A DNA stretch of 64,000 nucleotides, taken from Saccharicrinis sp963675435. Its GTDB lineage: Bacteria; Bacteroidota; Bacteroidia; Bacteroidales; Marinilabiliaceae. The notes under the pieces are model-generated. The model did not search any database. It was given only the letters and a program-made list of their open reading frames with translations, and was not told where the DNA came from. This document shows positions 46,690 to 54,844 of this stretch, in pieces (position 1 is the first letter of the stretch; each line of letters starts with the position of its first letter). The position numbers and the translations under genes are program-made. Location of the stretch: positions 1,116,001 to 1,180,000 of the forward strand of contig OY776216.1 of NCBI GenBank assembly GCA_963675435.1. The letters are read 5' to 3'.

Positions 46690-47130
46690 ATGGATAAATT
46701 GATTAAAAAAATATTCGGATTATTTATCATTTTGTCATTCTCAGCATGTACTGATTATGAATCACAAATTGTTAATGAAGTAAAATCTGATTCTGAAAAA
46801 TATATAGATTTAATAGAGACTGTTGATAAATGCCATTATTCGACTGACTTATATGGAAAATTTATAAGCGTTGACAAATTTCCAGACTCCTTAAATACTG
46901 CACTGAATAAGACAAGATTAAAAGGTAAGGTTAACTACATTGTGATTGATAAAAAGAATGGTTGTAAAGGAATCAATGTTGAATTTATTTTAGGTAACAC
47001 TCATTTGGAGTATGATTCTTGTCCTGATTCGGAATTTCCAGAACCTGATACACATGAGAAAAGGGGAAATATTGACATCATAGGAATTAATAATAATTGG
47101 ATAATTTGGATAGATAATGATTTCATTTAA
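46690..47130 (+). CDS. Cassette 2: lipoprotein
   Basis: A 146-aa lipoprotein (signal FGLFIILSFSAC, Cys ~20). It has two further Cys pairs (CHYS..., KKNGCKGINV, DSCPDSEF). The last part, GNIDIIGINNNWIIWID, is beta-rich. No family recognised. It overlaps the frame of the next gene by 14 nt, though the preferred start of that gene lies just beyond its stop. Confidence 0.65.
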   Translation: MDKLIKKIFGLFIILSFSACTDYESQIVNEVKSDSEKYIDLIETVDKCHYSTDLYGKFISVDKFPDSLNTALNKTRLKGKVNYIVIDKKNGCKGINVEFILGNTHLEYDSCPDSEFPEPDTHEKRGNIDIIGINNNWIIWIDNDFI

Positions 47131-47140
47131 TAAAACCACA

Positions 47141-47533
47141 ATGAGAATTTCAACTTTGGGTTTATTCCTGATGATTATGACAATTTCATGTGCTCAGATT
47201 TTTGATTCAAATGAGTTATTCAAAAATGAGACTGTTTTAAAATTAAATATTCATCAAACTGATTCTGTTTTTATTGATAATTCAGTTGATTTAAGAATGG
47301 ATTCTCCTAAAGCTAAAGAACTTCGCAACTGGATAGATAATAATAAAACTGATTGGAAAAGCTCAATTGCTTCCTTTGCTCAAGCTTCAATTTCAGTGAT
47401 TGGAGATGATTTCAGAATGTTGATTTTTAAGGATTTTGTAGTTATTGGATTTACTGATAAAAAAGATAAACAGAGACAATTTACAAAACAGTCAGATTTC
47501 AATGATTTTGAGTTTTTATTAGAAGAAAAATAA
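47141..47533 (+). CDS. Cassette 2: second lipoprotein
   Basis: A 130-aa lipoprotein (MRISTLGLFLMIMTISC, Cys at ~17). ATG 47141 gives a clean signal peptide, whereas 47117 would add eight residues. The mature part is acidic with a central WIDNNKTDWKSSIASFAQA and no known domain. It shares a cassette with another lipoprotein, so the two may act together on the envelope (inference). It ends 8 nt before attC2. Confidence 0.65.
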   Translation: MRISTLGLFLMIMTISCAQIFDSNELFKNETVLKLNIHQTDSVFIDNSVDLRMDSPKAKELRNWIDNNKTDWKSSIASFAQASISVIGDDFRMLIFKDFVVIGFTDKKDKQRQFTKQSDFNDFEFLLEEK

Positions 47534-47540
47534 TGAACGA

Positions 47541-47672
47541 CCGCCCAACACGCGGTATAGTTAATAAGGGTTTCAGTAGTTTTTGGAGTGTAGTAACCCG
47601 CTCCAAATTTTGTTGTGACTTGATAGGTGAAAAGCCCGCAATCCCTTACTAACCATACCGCCAACGTTATGT
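47541..47672 (+). repeat. attC2 (between cassettes 2 and 3)
   Basis: Opens CCGCCCAAC (complement of its cassette start GTTGGGCGG) and closes at GTTATGT (47666). Arms CGCGGTATAGTTAATAAGGG / CCCTTACTAACCATACCG pair with extrahelical bases, the polarity feature of attC sites. Confidence 0.9.
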
Positions 47673-47690
47673 GGCATTTTAAAAGACAGC

Positions 47691-48113
47691 ATGAAGACAA
47701 GTGAAACATATGTTTATTTTGCTTTGACTGGTGATAATTTTGACCCAAAGATTATCACCGATAGGATTGGAATTGAGCCGACTGATTCATGGAGAAAAGG
47801 AGACAATGGAAAATATAATCCAAGTTTATATAATTCATGTTGGCAATTATCGACTGATAGAGGAAAAGAATACATTGAAGTTGATAAATTAGTAGAGGAG
47901 ATAATATCAAGATTAAATGATAAAATTGATATTATTAATCAACTAAAGGACGAATTTCAACTTGATTCTGTAATTGAGATTGTTTTATATATTGATACAA
48001 ACCCTGACCAATCAACTCCTGCAATAGGACATGATTTAAATACGATTGAATTTCTTTACCGGACTAAGACAAAAACTGATATAGATATCTATAGATTTAA
48101 CTCTTCAAATTAA
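47691..48113 (+). CDS. Cassette 3: DUF4279 domain protein
   Basis: A 140-aa cytoplasmic protein matching the DUF4279 pattern: TYVYFALTGDNFDPKIIT near the start, then IGIEPTDSWRKGD and YNSCWQLSTD, and a helical then beta C-terminal half. DUF4279 proteins are common in variable genomic regions and near polymorphic toxins and have been thought of as immunity-like; no function is shown. First of two genes in the cassette, starting 25 nt after the junction. Confidence 0.75.
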   Translation: MKTSETYVYFALTGDNFDPKIITDRIGIEPTDSWRKGDNGKYNPSLYNSCWQLSTDRGKEYIEVDKLVEEIISRLNDKIDIINQLKDEFQLDSVIEIVLYIDTNPDQSTPAIGHDLNTIEFLYRTKTKTDIDIYRFNSSN

Positions 48114-48125
48114 CTGGATTAGAAC

Positions 48126-48443
48126 ATGAGAATATTGACTTCATTAATATTTTTAATTGTCATAACCCTTGTAGGATTTGTTCTAAAGGATAGTTTATTG
48201 TCAATTGATATAGCCCAAACAAAAAATAATGCATTGCAACGTGAGTATTTAATTAAAGTGCATGAAATCAAAAATGTTGATTCGCTATATCTTGAGATTG
48301 AGAAGCAAATGGATTTTAGAAAACAAGATAGATTAAAGCAATCAATAAAAGCGATTAATGATAGCAAATTATTGGGAATAGCTCTGATTTTGATAATTAT
48401 TGATATGATTATAATACTAATAAAAAAGAAAAACGCCACATAA
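48126..48443 (+). CDS. Cassette 3: small two-helix membrane protein
   Basis: A 105-aa protein with a membrane helix at each end (~2-22, ~80-100) and a charged coiled coil between them (YLEIEKQMDFRKQDRLKQS). The topology puts both ends on the same side. Family unknown. Its last residues and its TAA stop lie in the attC3 opening box (GCCACATAAC), so the recombination site encodes the C-terminus. 12 nt after the DUF4279 gene. Confidence 0.65.
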   Translation: MRILTSLIFLIVITLVGFVLKDSLLSIDIAQTKNNALQREYLIKVHEIKNVDSLYLEIEKQMDFRKQDRLKQSIKAINDSKLLGIALILIIIDMIIILIKKKNAT

Positions 48444-48567
48444 CACGCGGTAATAAATAATTTGGCAGTCAGTGATTTGCGAAGTTTTGTTCTGTTAATT
48501 ATGTTCATGCTATTAAGAAAACGATGAGCGTCAAAGTGCCAAACTATCCATACCGCCAACGTTGGCG
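48435..48567 (+). repeat. attC3 (between cassettes 3 and 4)
   Basis: Opens GCCACATAAC and closes at GTTGGCG (48561). Arms CGCGGTAATAAATAATTTGG / CCAAACTATCCATACCGCC. Shares the inner GTCAGTGATTTGCGAAG with attC9. Confidence 0.9.
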
Positions 48568-48594
48568 GTAATTTAAAGACGCAGTAACCACATT

Positions 48595-49095
48595 ATGAAA
48601 AGTAAATATTGGACTTATATAACGATTGTTTTAATCTTGTTCTTGGTTTTTACACCAAGACAAATAATGTATCCTGACTGGAAATATTTAGGTTGGTTAA
48701 TGTTTGTATTAATATTCTTTTTGCTTCCAGTTTCTGTTTATAAGGCAGTAAAACATTATAAACCATTTGGACCATTAGCAATCTTACTAGCTTTTTTAAC
48801 GCCTCTGGTATTTGGACCTAGTTTTGGAATTTATCATGGATACAGAGAAAAACAACAATTACTTGAAAATGGCATTTGGACTCAATGCAGGGTCGTTGAA
48901 AAGAAATATAGTTCTCACAGGACAAACTCTTGGTTAATAAAAGGTTCATATAAAGTAAACGGCAAGTTGTTTCATACAAGCTTTGAGAAAGATTCTTTAA
49001 ATCAATATGACTTAGGCGATGAAATTGAAATTATCTACTTGAGAGATTTTCCCAAAATATACCGTTTAAAAGACGAATGGAAAGAAAAGTTTTAA
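48595..49095 (+). CDS. Cassette 4: membrane protein with DUF3592-like exposed domain
   Basis: A 166-aa protein with three hydrophobic helices (~7-22, ~33-52, ~60-82) and a soluble beta domain of ~75 residues (NGIWTQCRVVEKKYSSHR... GDEIEIIYLRDFPKIYRL). That domain resembles DUF3592-type extracellular domains. Function unknown. It begins 33 nt after the junction, and the second gene follows after 7 nt. Confidence 0.65.
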   Translation: MKSKYWTYITIVLILFLVFTPRQIMYPDWKYLGWLMFVLIFFLLPVSVYKAVKHYKPFGPLAILLAFLTPLVFGPSFGIYHGYREKQQLLENGIWTQCRVVEKKYSSHRTNSWLIKGSYKVNGKLFHTSFEKDSLNQYDLGDEIEIIYLRDFPKIYRLKDEWKEKF

Positions 49096-49102
49096 AGCCA
49101 AT

Positions 49103-49717
49103 ATGAGAAATATATTAATAATAGTGGTTTTTTCTTTAGTGTGTGCAACGGCATATGCAGATTATGAGCCTACTCCACTTCCTCAATTGATTCTTGAATC
49201 CGATTTGATTTTAGAAGGTGAAATTATTGACCAAGATTCATTGACCTTCACTTTAAGAATAATAGATTGGATTAAAGGAGACTCGACTTCAAGAAATATT
49301 ACGATTGAAAAATTTGAAGACTGGACTTGTGCAAATAGGATTATAAAATATGAGGTAGGACAAAAAGAAATTGTATTTCTACTTCAGCATAAGAAGAAAA
49401 AAAAATGGATTTCAATGGGGGCTGGGAATGAAGGGGAACTTTTAATACAAAATGACTCAATAATTTATGAGGACATATATTGGGATTCAAAAAGTGGTTG
49501 CTTAAAACGTGACTATTTTGGACAAGAAGTTTGCGGTTGGAAATACTCATTAAACGACTTTAAAGTTGGAATTGCATTTTATATTTCAGAATTCCCTGTA
49601 TTGAAACATGAATATAGAACAGAAAATAAAATTGCAAATAGACTTAAAGGGAATGAACCTTATAAACGAATGATTTATGAGACTTTCAATTACTTTTTGT
49701 TTGGAGAAGTGGAATAA
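49103..49717 (+). CDS. Cassette 4: secreted hypothetical protein
   Basis: A 204-aa protein with a signal peptide (residues 1-~19, LIIVVFSLVCATAYA followed by D). The mature part has beta structure with conserved-looking motifs SDLILEGEIIDQDSLTF and VGQKEIVFLLQHKKKKKW, plus three Cys. Resembles small envelope-associated proteins of Bacteroidota; no family named. Ends 4 nt before attC4. Confidence 0.65.
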   Translation: MRNILIIVVFSLVCATAYADYEPTPLPQLILESDLILEGEIIDQDSLTFTLRIIDWIKGDSTSRNITIEKFEDWTCANRIIKYEVGQKEIVFLLQHKKKKKWISMGAGNEGELLIQNDSIIYEDIYWDSKSGCLKRDYFGQEVCGWKYSLNDFKVGIAFYISEFPVLKHEYRTENKIANRLKGNEPYKRMIYETFNYFLFGEVE

Positions 49718-49721
49718 AAAC

Positions 49722-49848
49722 TACCGCCAACAATGTATAAAAATAATAGCCGTAACAGTAGTGAAATCAAGAGTTGTAGCCCGCTTCCACTTTCTTGTAA
49801 CTTGACAGGAAAGTGCCACGTAATCGGCTACTATTCTTATACTCAACG
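49722..49848 (+). repeat. attC4, split by intron 1
   Basis: Opens TACCGCCAAC. Arms AATGTATAAAAATAATAGCC / GGCTACTATTCTTATACTC are complete up to the junction G (49848). The following TT of the crossover lies beyond the intron at 51896. Confidence 0.88.
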
Positions 49849-51895
49849 TGTACGCTAAGAGAAGAAGGCCATTTGTAGGGAAACTTCTTCGTAAGCCGAA
49901 AGCATTGGGAAGTAGTCAATCTACTGAAATTTGCTAATGATTTCCAGATGGTGCAAGTCCATCTCATCCAAAGCCCGTAAGCAGGATGAAAGCGAACCGA
50001 CTGGGTGATTCCGTGAGGATAGCAGAAGAGTAGTCGGCAAGCGAGTATTTAGGCCGTGTTATTCAGCCTCGAAAAAGTGTATTTATTTGTAGTTAAGCCG
50101 ACGGTGTACGTTTACCGGAAGGCAGCAATTACAGTGGCATATTTACGGTTACTGCTGTAGAACTACCGTGGTCAAAGCGCAGGGCATGAATACAAAGGGA
50201 AGTCTTCGGAACTTAGGAGATCTGTATTGCTCCTGACAAGAAGGGGTTTGGGTGTACCATCAAAAAGAAACACCAGTCAGTTAACGTAACCATGTCAATG
50301 TTAACAGAGTCAAGGGAAATGACATGGTGTACCAGGTATCAGCGACAAGGGACAACCGGAGTCAAAGAGAAGGCATACAGAAGTCAGAGCAGCCTCATAG
50401 TACCAATGAAATCGGGGAAGTACCATCTGAGCGACCCGAAGGAGGGAAGGGGGATTGTCAGTTAATATGGTTCAACTAAACAGAAAGCATGGATTTACTC
50501 GGAGAAATCGCCAACAGGCAAACAAAATTTGGTTGTATAAAACGCAAAGCGCAGGAAAGTCCAACAGAAGTTTTCACCTCACTAGCGCATCATCTAACAC
50601 AAGAATATTTGCTAAGTAGTTTCCGTAAACTGCGGAAAACAGCAGCGAGTGGAATAGATGAAGTTAATGCAGAAGAATATGAGTTGAACTTACAACTGCG
50701 TATAGAAAATCTCCAAGCAAGGTTAAAGAGTAAATCTTACTTTGCCCCAAACATCCGCAGAGTATGGATAGACAAGGGCAATGGGAAGCAACGCCCATTA
50801 GGGATAAGTACTACCGAGGATAAGATTGTACAAAGAGCAGTAACAGATATACTTAATTTGATATTTGAACAAGACTTTTACGATTTTTCCTATGGATTCC
50901 GAGCCAAACGTAGTGCCCATCAGGCACTAAATAACCTTCGCAATCAATGTATGAAGCGCAATATTAATTGGATACTGGACTGTGATATTCAGGGCTGTTT
51001 CGACAACTTTGAACATAGTACATTATTATCACTTATAAGTCAACGGATTAAAGATAAGTGTATTTTGCAATTGATTGAAAGATGGCTAAAAGCAGGTGTT
51101 GTAGATGGTAAAAGCTTGCAAATAAGCAAACGTGGCACGCCGCAAGGAAATATTATTTCACCATTGCTTTGTAATGTATATATGCATTATGCATTGGATA
51201 AATGGTTACATGAAATAGTACGTCCCTTGCTTAAAGGCGAAATATTTTTGATACGCTATGCCGATGATTTTATCATTGGATTTGAGTATGCAGAAGATGC
51301 TCAGCGGGTAAATAACACGCTACCCAAGCGAATGAATAAATATGGATTAACCATTCATGCAGAAAAGAGTAAGCTCATTAGATTTTCACCAGAAGGAAAA
51401 ACTAAACCACCCACCTTTGATTTTCTAGGATTTACACATTATTGGAGCAAAAGCCAAAGAGGCAATTGGGTAGTGAAGCGAAAAACACGTCAAAAGAAAA
51501 TGCAGGCCATCCTTCAAAACATAAAGGATACTTGCAGGATACATAAACACGAGAAGCTAAAAGATCAGAGTAAAATACTAAAATCTAAACTTCGGGGATT
51601 GTATCAATATTTTGGCATCAGAGGTAACTTCGTTAGTCTAAACCGAATATATCAAATAACACTATATGCTTGGTTTAAATGGCTTAACCGAAGGAGTCAA
51701 CGCAAAAGCTACACGTGGAAAGGGTACTGGGAGTTATTGAAATTTTTTAAGCTCCCGAAACCTAGAATAATTCATTATAATGTTTAAATTCATGCACCAG
51801 ATAATTAAACATATTAACTGAGGAGCCGGATACGGGAATTCTGTACGTCCGGATCTGCGGGGGGATAGGTGGAGTAATCCACTATTCTATCCCGA
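49848..51895 (+). mobile_element. Group II intron (class C-like), copy 1
   Basis: 2048 nt from GTGTACG to CCCGA. The 5' end fits the GUGYG consensus. The 3' part has a domain V-like hairpin (51823-51856; GAGCCGGA with the AGC triad, TCCGGATC) and a domain VI-like stem with a bulged A just before the end. The RT gene sits in domain IV. Inserted at the G/TT crossover of attC4, sense orientation with the cassettes. The exact 5' base is ambiguous because G belongs equally to the attC. Differs from copies 2 and 3 by scattered substitutions. Confidence 0.88.
50489..51787 (+). CDS. ltrA: Group II intron reverse transcriptase/maturase, copy 1
   Basis: A 432-aa class C-type intron-encoded protein. 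The RT domain shows YADD at residues 257-260 (RYADDFIIGFEYAED), the first catalytic Asp in LDCDIQGCFDN (~166), and the motifs RPLGISTTEDKIVQ and RGTPQGNIISPLL. A maturase (X) domain follows (~310-432) with the class C ending KLPKPRIIH. There is no C-terminal HNH endonuclease, as usual for class C, so it should splice and use nicks or single-stranded DNA for retrohoming. Residue 38 is Gln and 419 Phe, unlike copies 2 and 3. Confidence 0.96.
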   Translation: MDLLGEIANRQTKFGCIKRKAQESPTEVFTSLAHHLTQEYLLSSFRKLRKTAASGIDEVNAEEYELNLQLRIENLQARLKSKSYFAPNIRRVWIDKGNGKQRPLGISTTEDKIVQRAVTDILNLIFEQDFYDFSYGFRAKRSAHQALNNLRNQCMKRNINWILDCDIQGCFDNFEHSTLLSLISQRIKDKCILQLIERWLKAGVVDGKSLQISKRGTPQGNIISPLLCNVYMHYALDKWLHEIVRPLLKGEIFLIRYADDFIIGFEYAEDAQRVNNTLPKRMNKYGLTIHAEKSKLIRFSPEGKTKPPTFDFLGFTHYWSKSQRGNWVVKRKTRQKKMQAILQNIKDTCRIHKHEKLKDQSKILKSKLRGLYQYFGIRGNFVSLNRIYQITLYAWFKWLNRRSQRKSYTWKGYWELLKFFKLPKPRIIHYNV

Positions 51896-51932
51896 TTGTG
51901 TTTCATTTTAGAACAACCCCAGCAAAATAGAT

Positions 51933-52286
51933 ATGAGCCTTGAAGATAAAAATAAAGAATATACGGATAAGTTGTCATTAAAGAAGAACTATCCAGCTGT
52001 TTCCATAACAGCAGTCTTGGACGAAAATTATTATTCTGACCATAGTAGACCTTGTGACCCGTGTATTCCAAAGAAGTTGAGAAAGAAATTAAAAGAATTA
52101 GGGAATTTATATTCAGACAATGGAATAAATATTATCGGAAAGTGTGCTGAAATAAATGTTGCCCATAAAGTCTTAGATGTTGATGATAGTGTTCCGTTAA
52201 ATAGGATTCGTTTTTCAGACCCAATTAGACCAAGGACAAAACAAAAGATAAATACATGTGATAACTGTTTGAAAACATTTAACTAA
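51933..52286 (+). CDS. Cassette 5: deaminase-fold protein (toxin-like)
   Basis: A 117-aa cytoplasmic protein. Near the C-terminus it has the two zinc motifs of cytidine-deaminase-fold enzymes: Cys71-Ala-Glu73 (GKCAEINVAH; ligand and catalytic Glu) and Cys109-x-x-Cys112 (TCDNC). A further CDPC pair lies at 41-44. The layout recalls deaminase domains found at the C-terminus of polymorphic toxins, here standing alone. The next gene begins with an ATG overlapping this stop, as expected of a toxin-immunity pair. The substrate is unknown; a metabolic role cannot be excluded. Confidence 0.65.
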   Translation: MSLEDKNKEYTDKLSLKKNYPAVSITAVLDENYYSDHSRPCDPCIPKKLRKKLKELGNLYSDNGINIIGKCAEINVAHKVLDVDDSVPLNRIRFSDPIRPRTKQKINTCDNCLKTFN

Positions 52287-52774
52287 TGGCTTATTCATTA
52301 ATAGAACAGCAAACTAGAGATATAGATTGGTATATTGGGAATCTAAGAATCGGAAATATACTTCATTTTGCTTCTGGAGGTGGAAGACTTCCGCAGATAA
52401 TTGAGGACAACGATAACTTGAATGAAAGTATAAATCATACGATTTTAAGTGCAACTGCGGAATTTAAATATCAAGTAAATCCAAATTTAAGTCAGATTCT
52501 AGGAATTGAAGGAATGGACTTGGAGAACTATTTGGTGGATTTTATCTTTAGAGCGCAACGAGGTTTGCATACTTTTGATAAAACAAACTTGAATGATTTT
52601 AATGATATGACCTATCATATTGTAGCATGGCCCATTTATACTCAAAAAACTCAGCTAATGAATTTTCATTCATGGTTTTTTGAACAAAACAAACAGTTGA
52701 TATTAGATGTGTCGAATATTCCCTTTTATGAACAAGCAGAAAAGAATCAACCTTTTAAATTAAGACTAGAATAA
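52286..52774 (+). CDS. Cassette 5: partner of the deaminase-like protein, possible immunity protein
   Basis: A 162-aa acidic protein without signal or membrane segment. It shows HFASGGGRLPQIIEDNDNL early, a helical middle and an aromatic-rich end (MNFHSWFFEQNKQ). It is not assigned to a family. Its start codon overlaps the stop of the upstream deaminase-like gene, so expression is coupled. Its role as an immunity protein is an inference from position only. It ends 6 nt before attC5. Confidence 0.6.
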   Translation: MAYSLIEQQTRDIDWYIGNLRIGNILHFASGGGRLPQIIEDNDNLNESINHTILSATAEFKYQVNPNLSQILGIEGMDLENYLVDFIFRAQRGLHTFDKTNLNDFNDMTYHIVAWPIYTQKTQLMNFHSWFFEQNKQLILDVSNIPFYEQAEKNQPFKLRLE

Positions 52775-52779
52775 AAAAC

Positions 52780-52914
52780 GAAAACACAACACTGTATATA
52801 CAAAATGGGCTATATTGTAGTAAATTCAAGGGCTGTCGCCCGCTTTAAATTTTCACGGTTTGATAGGTTTGAAGCCCGCAATCGCCCACATTTGCATATA
52901 CTTGTCCGTTGTGG
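52780..52914 (+). repeat. attC5 (between cassettes 5 and 6)
   Basis: Opens GAAAACACAAC, complementary to the cassette start GTTGTGTTT, and closes at GTTGTGG (52908). Arms CTGTATATACAAAATGGGC / GCCCACATTTGCATATAC. Confidence 0.9.
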
Positions 52915-52927
52915 CTAATTTGAAAAA

Positions 52928-53566
52928 ATGACGAAATCCAGAGACATACAAGATTTGACTCTTTCTGACGACAAGTGGAAAGTTGACTTGTATTATGAAA
53001 GTTGGTATTCAGAGACAAAAACAATTGAAAAAACTGAAAACAATTTCATAATTGAATTATCTGAAAAAGGAGAATGGGACTCGACATTAAAAATTGACCT
53101 GACGGACAAAGAATCAACACGCACTTTAATTATTACAGGAATTAAGGGTGGATCTTACCTGCATAAGAAAAGTGACAAGGAAAATGGTCAGTCTGTAAAA
53201 ATTGACAACGACAATCTAATTTTAAGTTTGGGACTGAATTTCGTCTCTATTGACCTTGATAAACTCAAGCTGAATTGGAAACTTGAACCAGATATGGCAG
53301 AAGTTTTTGAGTTCTACGATTTGGAAGACAATTATCTACTTCGCGGAGAAGTCGGAATTCACAGAATCGACAAAACAGGACAAGTAATATGGACTTTTTC
53401 AGCGACTGACATTTGGGTGAATATTGAAGGTCAACCTGAAGTAGAAATAAATGAAAAGTCAATCAAACTTATTGACTTCAACTCTGACCAATACGAGATC
53501 GACTTTAACGGAGAAGAAATAAAAAAAACTAGCCACAACAACGGCTATAAGCAAGCGGGCGGATAG
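52928..53566 (+). CDS. Cassette 6: hypothetical beta-rich protein
   Basis: A 212-aa acidic cytoplasmic protein, beta-rich, with two similar strand patterns: KWKVDLYYESWYSETKTIEK near the N-terminus and GQVIWTFSATDIWVNIEG near 150. No family is recognised. The last dozen codons (SHNNGYKQAGG) and the TAG stop lie inside attC6. The identical protein is encoded again in cassette 11 at 62168. Confidence 0.65.
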   Translation: MTKSRDIQDLTLSDDKWKVDLYYESWYSETKTIEKTENNFIIELSEKGEWDSTLKIDLTDKESTRTLIITGIKGGSYLHKKSDKENGQSVKIDNDNLILSLGLNFVSIDLDKLKLNWKLEPDMAEVFEFYDLEDNYLLRGEVGIHRIDKTGQVIWTFSATDIWVNIEGQPEVEINEKSIKLIDFNSDQYEIDFNGEEIKKTSHNNGYKQAGG

Positions 53567-53662
53567 TGGTAAACGAAACGATAATACTATTAACAAACTA
53601 TGGTCTAGGCTGACAGGAAAGTAGCTTCTAAGGCCCGCCTGCTCATAGCCAAACCGTTGTGC
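53529..53662 (+). repeat. attC6 (between cassettes 6 and 7)
   Basis: Opens TAGCCACAAC, complement of GTTGTGGCTA, and closes at GTTGTGC (53656). Arms CGGCTATAAGCAAGCGGGC / GCCCGCCTGCTCATAGCC. Confidence 0.9.
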
Positions 53663-53685
53663 TTAATTAATCAAGACTGAAACAA

Positions 53686-54657
53686 ATGAATATATTTAAA
53701 GCTTTATCAGAAGGAAATGGTCGTATTTCAGAAACGAATATTACGTCATTCATGAATTATCTACTAGATAGTTCAAATGAACTAAATAATTCATTTTTTG
53801 TTCTGTTTGCACACTTAATAGATACACAAATAGAAACAGACAAGATTTGTACACTTCTCGATATAAAACAAAAATCAATTAGACAACAGATTTTACGATT
53901 CACTGAAAATTATACCGTTTCTTCTGAACCTGAGTATGCTATTAAAGGTACTGATGGGAGTAAACAGATCCCAGATATATTATTGAGAATAAATTCAAAA
54001 CAGACGGAAGAAGATATTGCGTTTATTATCATTGAGAATAAGATTAATAAAGCAGCTATTAAAAACGGTCAAATTGAGAAACAGTATGATTATTTTACTT
54101 TGACTGATGAATATGATAAGGATAAGCCTGTTTATTCAATATTAATTTCACCTGATGATATTGCATTTGAAAAATTGTATAAACCTGCTATTTCAAAGAA
54201 TATTCGGACTTTGTGGTTGAAATGGTTAAGTCATTCAAACAATGATACTTCTATTGAGGCGATTCTTAGAGATTTGATAAAGCATGAACATAATGCTGAT
54301 ATAGAGCCTATCGATCCTAATACTCAGTTTATTATAAAGTCATTTGTTGATTACCTTTCTACAGAATTTGCTCAAAAAGAGAATGGAAAGAAAAATTATA
54401 GTTTCAAAGGATTTAATGTTGTTGGAATTGCTCAAGCATCGATAGGAAAAGAAGTATATACAATTAAGAGATTTTCCAACAATATGATTAGACTGTTTAA
54501 TGAAAATGATGATTTGTTAGAAATTGATGTTAAACCGATTTTAAGGCAAATAAACACAATATATGAATTTGATATCGACTTATTACATTCGACAGGAAAG
54601 GCAAAAAATACGCAGATTTTTGGAAGAGAGATAATAACTAAGCTAAATAATAACTAA
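53686..54657 (+). CDS. Cassette 7: PD-(D/E)XK nuclease family protein
   Basis: A 323-aa protein starting NIFKALSEGNGRISETNITS, typical of the PD-(D/E)XK-nuclease superfamily group found near defence genes. The site can be placed: Asp97 (IPDILLRI), Glu117 and Lys119 (FIIIENKI) and the following QIEKQYDYF helix with Gln and Tyr. A further ~180-residue C-terminal region follows. It is likely to cut DNA. A defence role against foreign DNA is suggested by the family and by its mobile cassette. Single gene in its cassette; it ends at the attC7 opening box. Confidence 0.8.
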   Translation: MNIFKALSEGNGRISETNITSFMNYLLDSSNELNNSFFVLFAHLIDTQIETDKICTLLDIKQKSIRQQILRFTENYTVSSEPEYAIKGTDGSKQIPDILLRINSKQTEEDIAFIIIENKINKAAIKNGQIEKQYDYFTLTDEYDKDKPVYSILISPDDIAFEKLYKPAISKNIRTLWLKWLSHSNNDTSIEAILRDLIKHEHNADIEPIDPNTQFIIKSFVDYLSTEFAQKENGKKNYSFKGFNVVGIAQASIGKEVYTIKRFSNNMIRLFNENDDLLEIDVKPILRQINTIYEFDIDLLHSTGKAKNTQIFGREIITKLNNN

Positions 54658-54844
54658 GCACAACAATGCATAATAAGGCATGTGGGGAGCAGTGCTTCGC
54701 GATCGGTGGTGATTTCTATTTGTCCGCCTAATGCTTTTAAAGCCACTTTATTTGTTAAATTAGTCCCTTTTAAAAGCATTAGGCTCAGTGAGGTTTTGGA
54801 AAGGCAGACAATTTAAATCCCCACACAGCCTCATATGCGAGCCG
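54655..54844 (+). repeat. attC7, split by intron 2
   Basis: Opens TAAGCACAAC. Long form as in attC1, including GGTGATTTCTATTTGTCCGCC. Arms AATGCATAATAAGGCATGTGG / CCACACAGCCTCATATGC. The junction G is at 54844, the TT at 56892 after the intron. Confidence 0.88.

Noticed and set aside
49767..49967. Minus-strand frames (about 61-67 codons) repeated at 49767, 54760 and 57968
   Set aside because: They lie antisense to the conserved 5' RNA part of the group II introns; similarity reflects the intron copies, not a gene.
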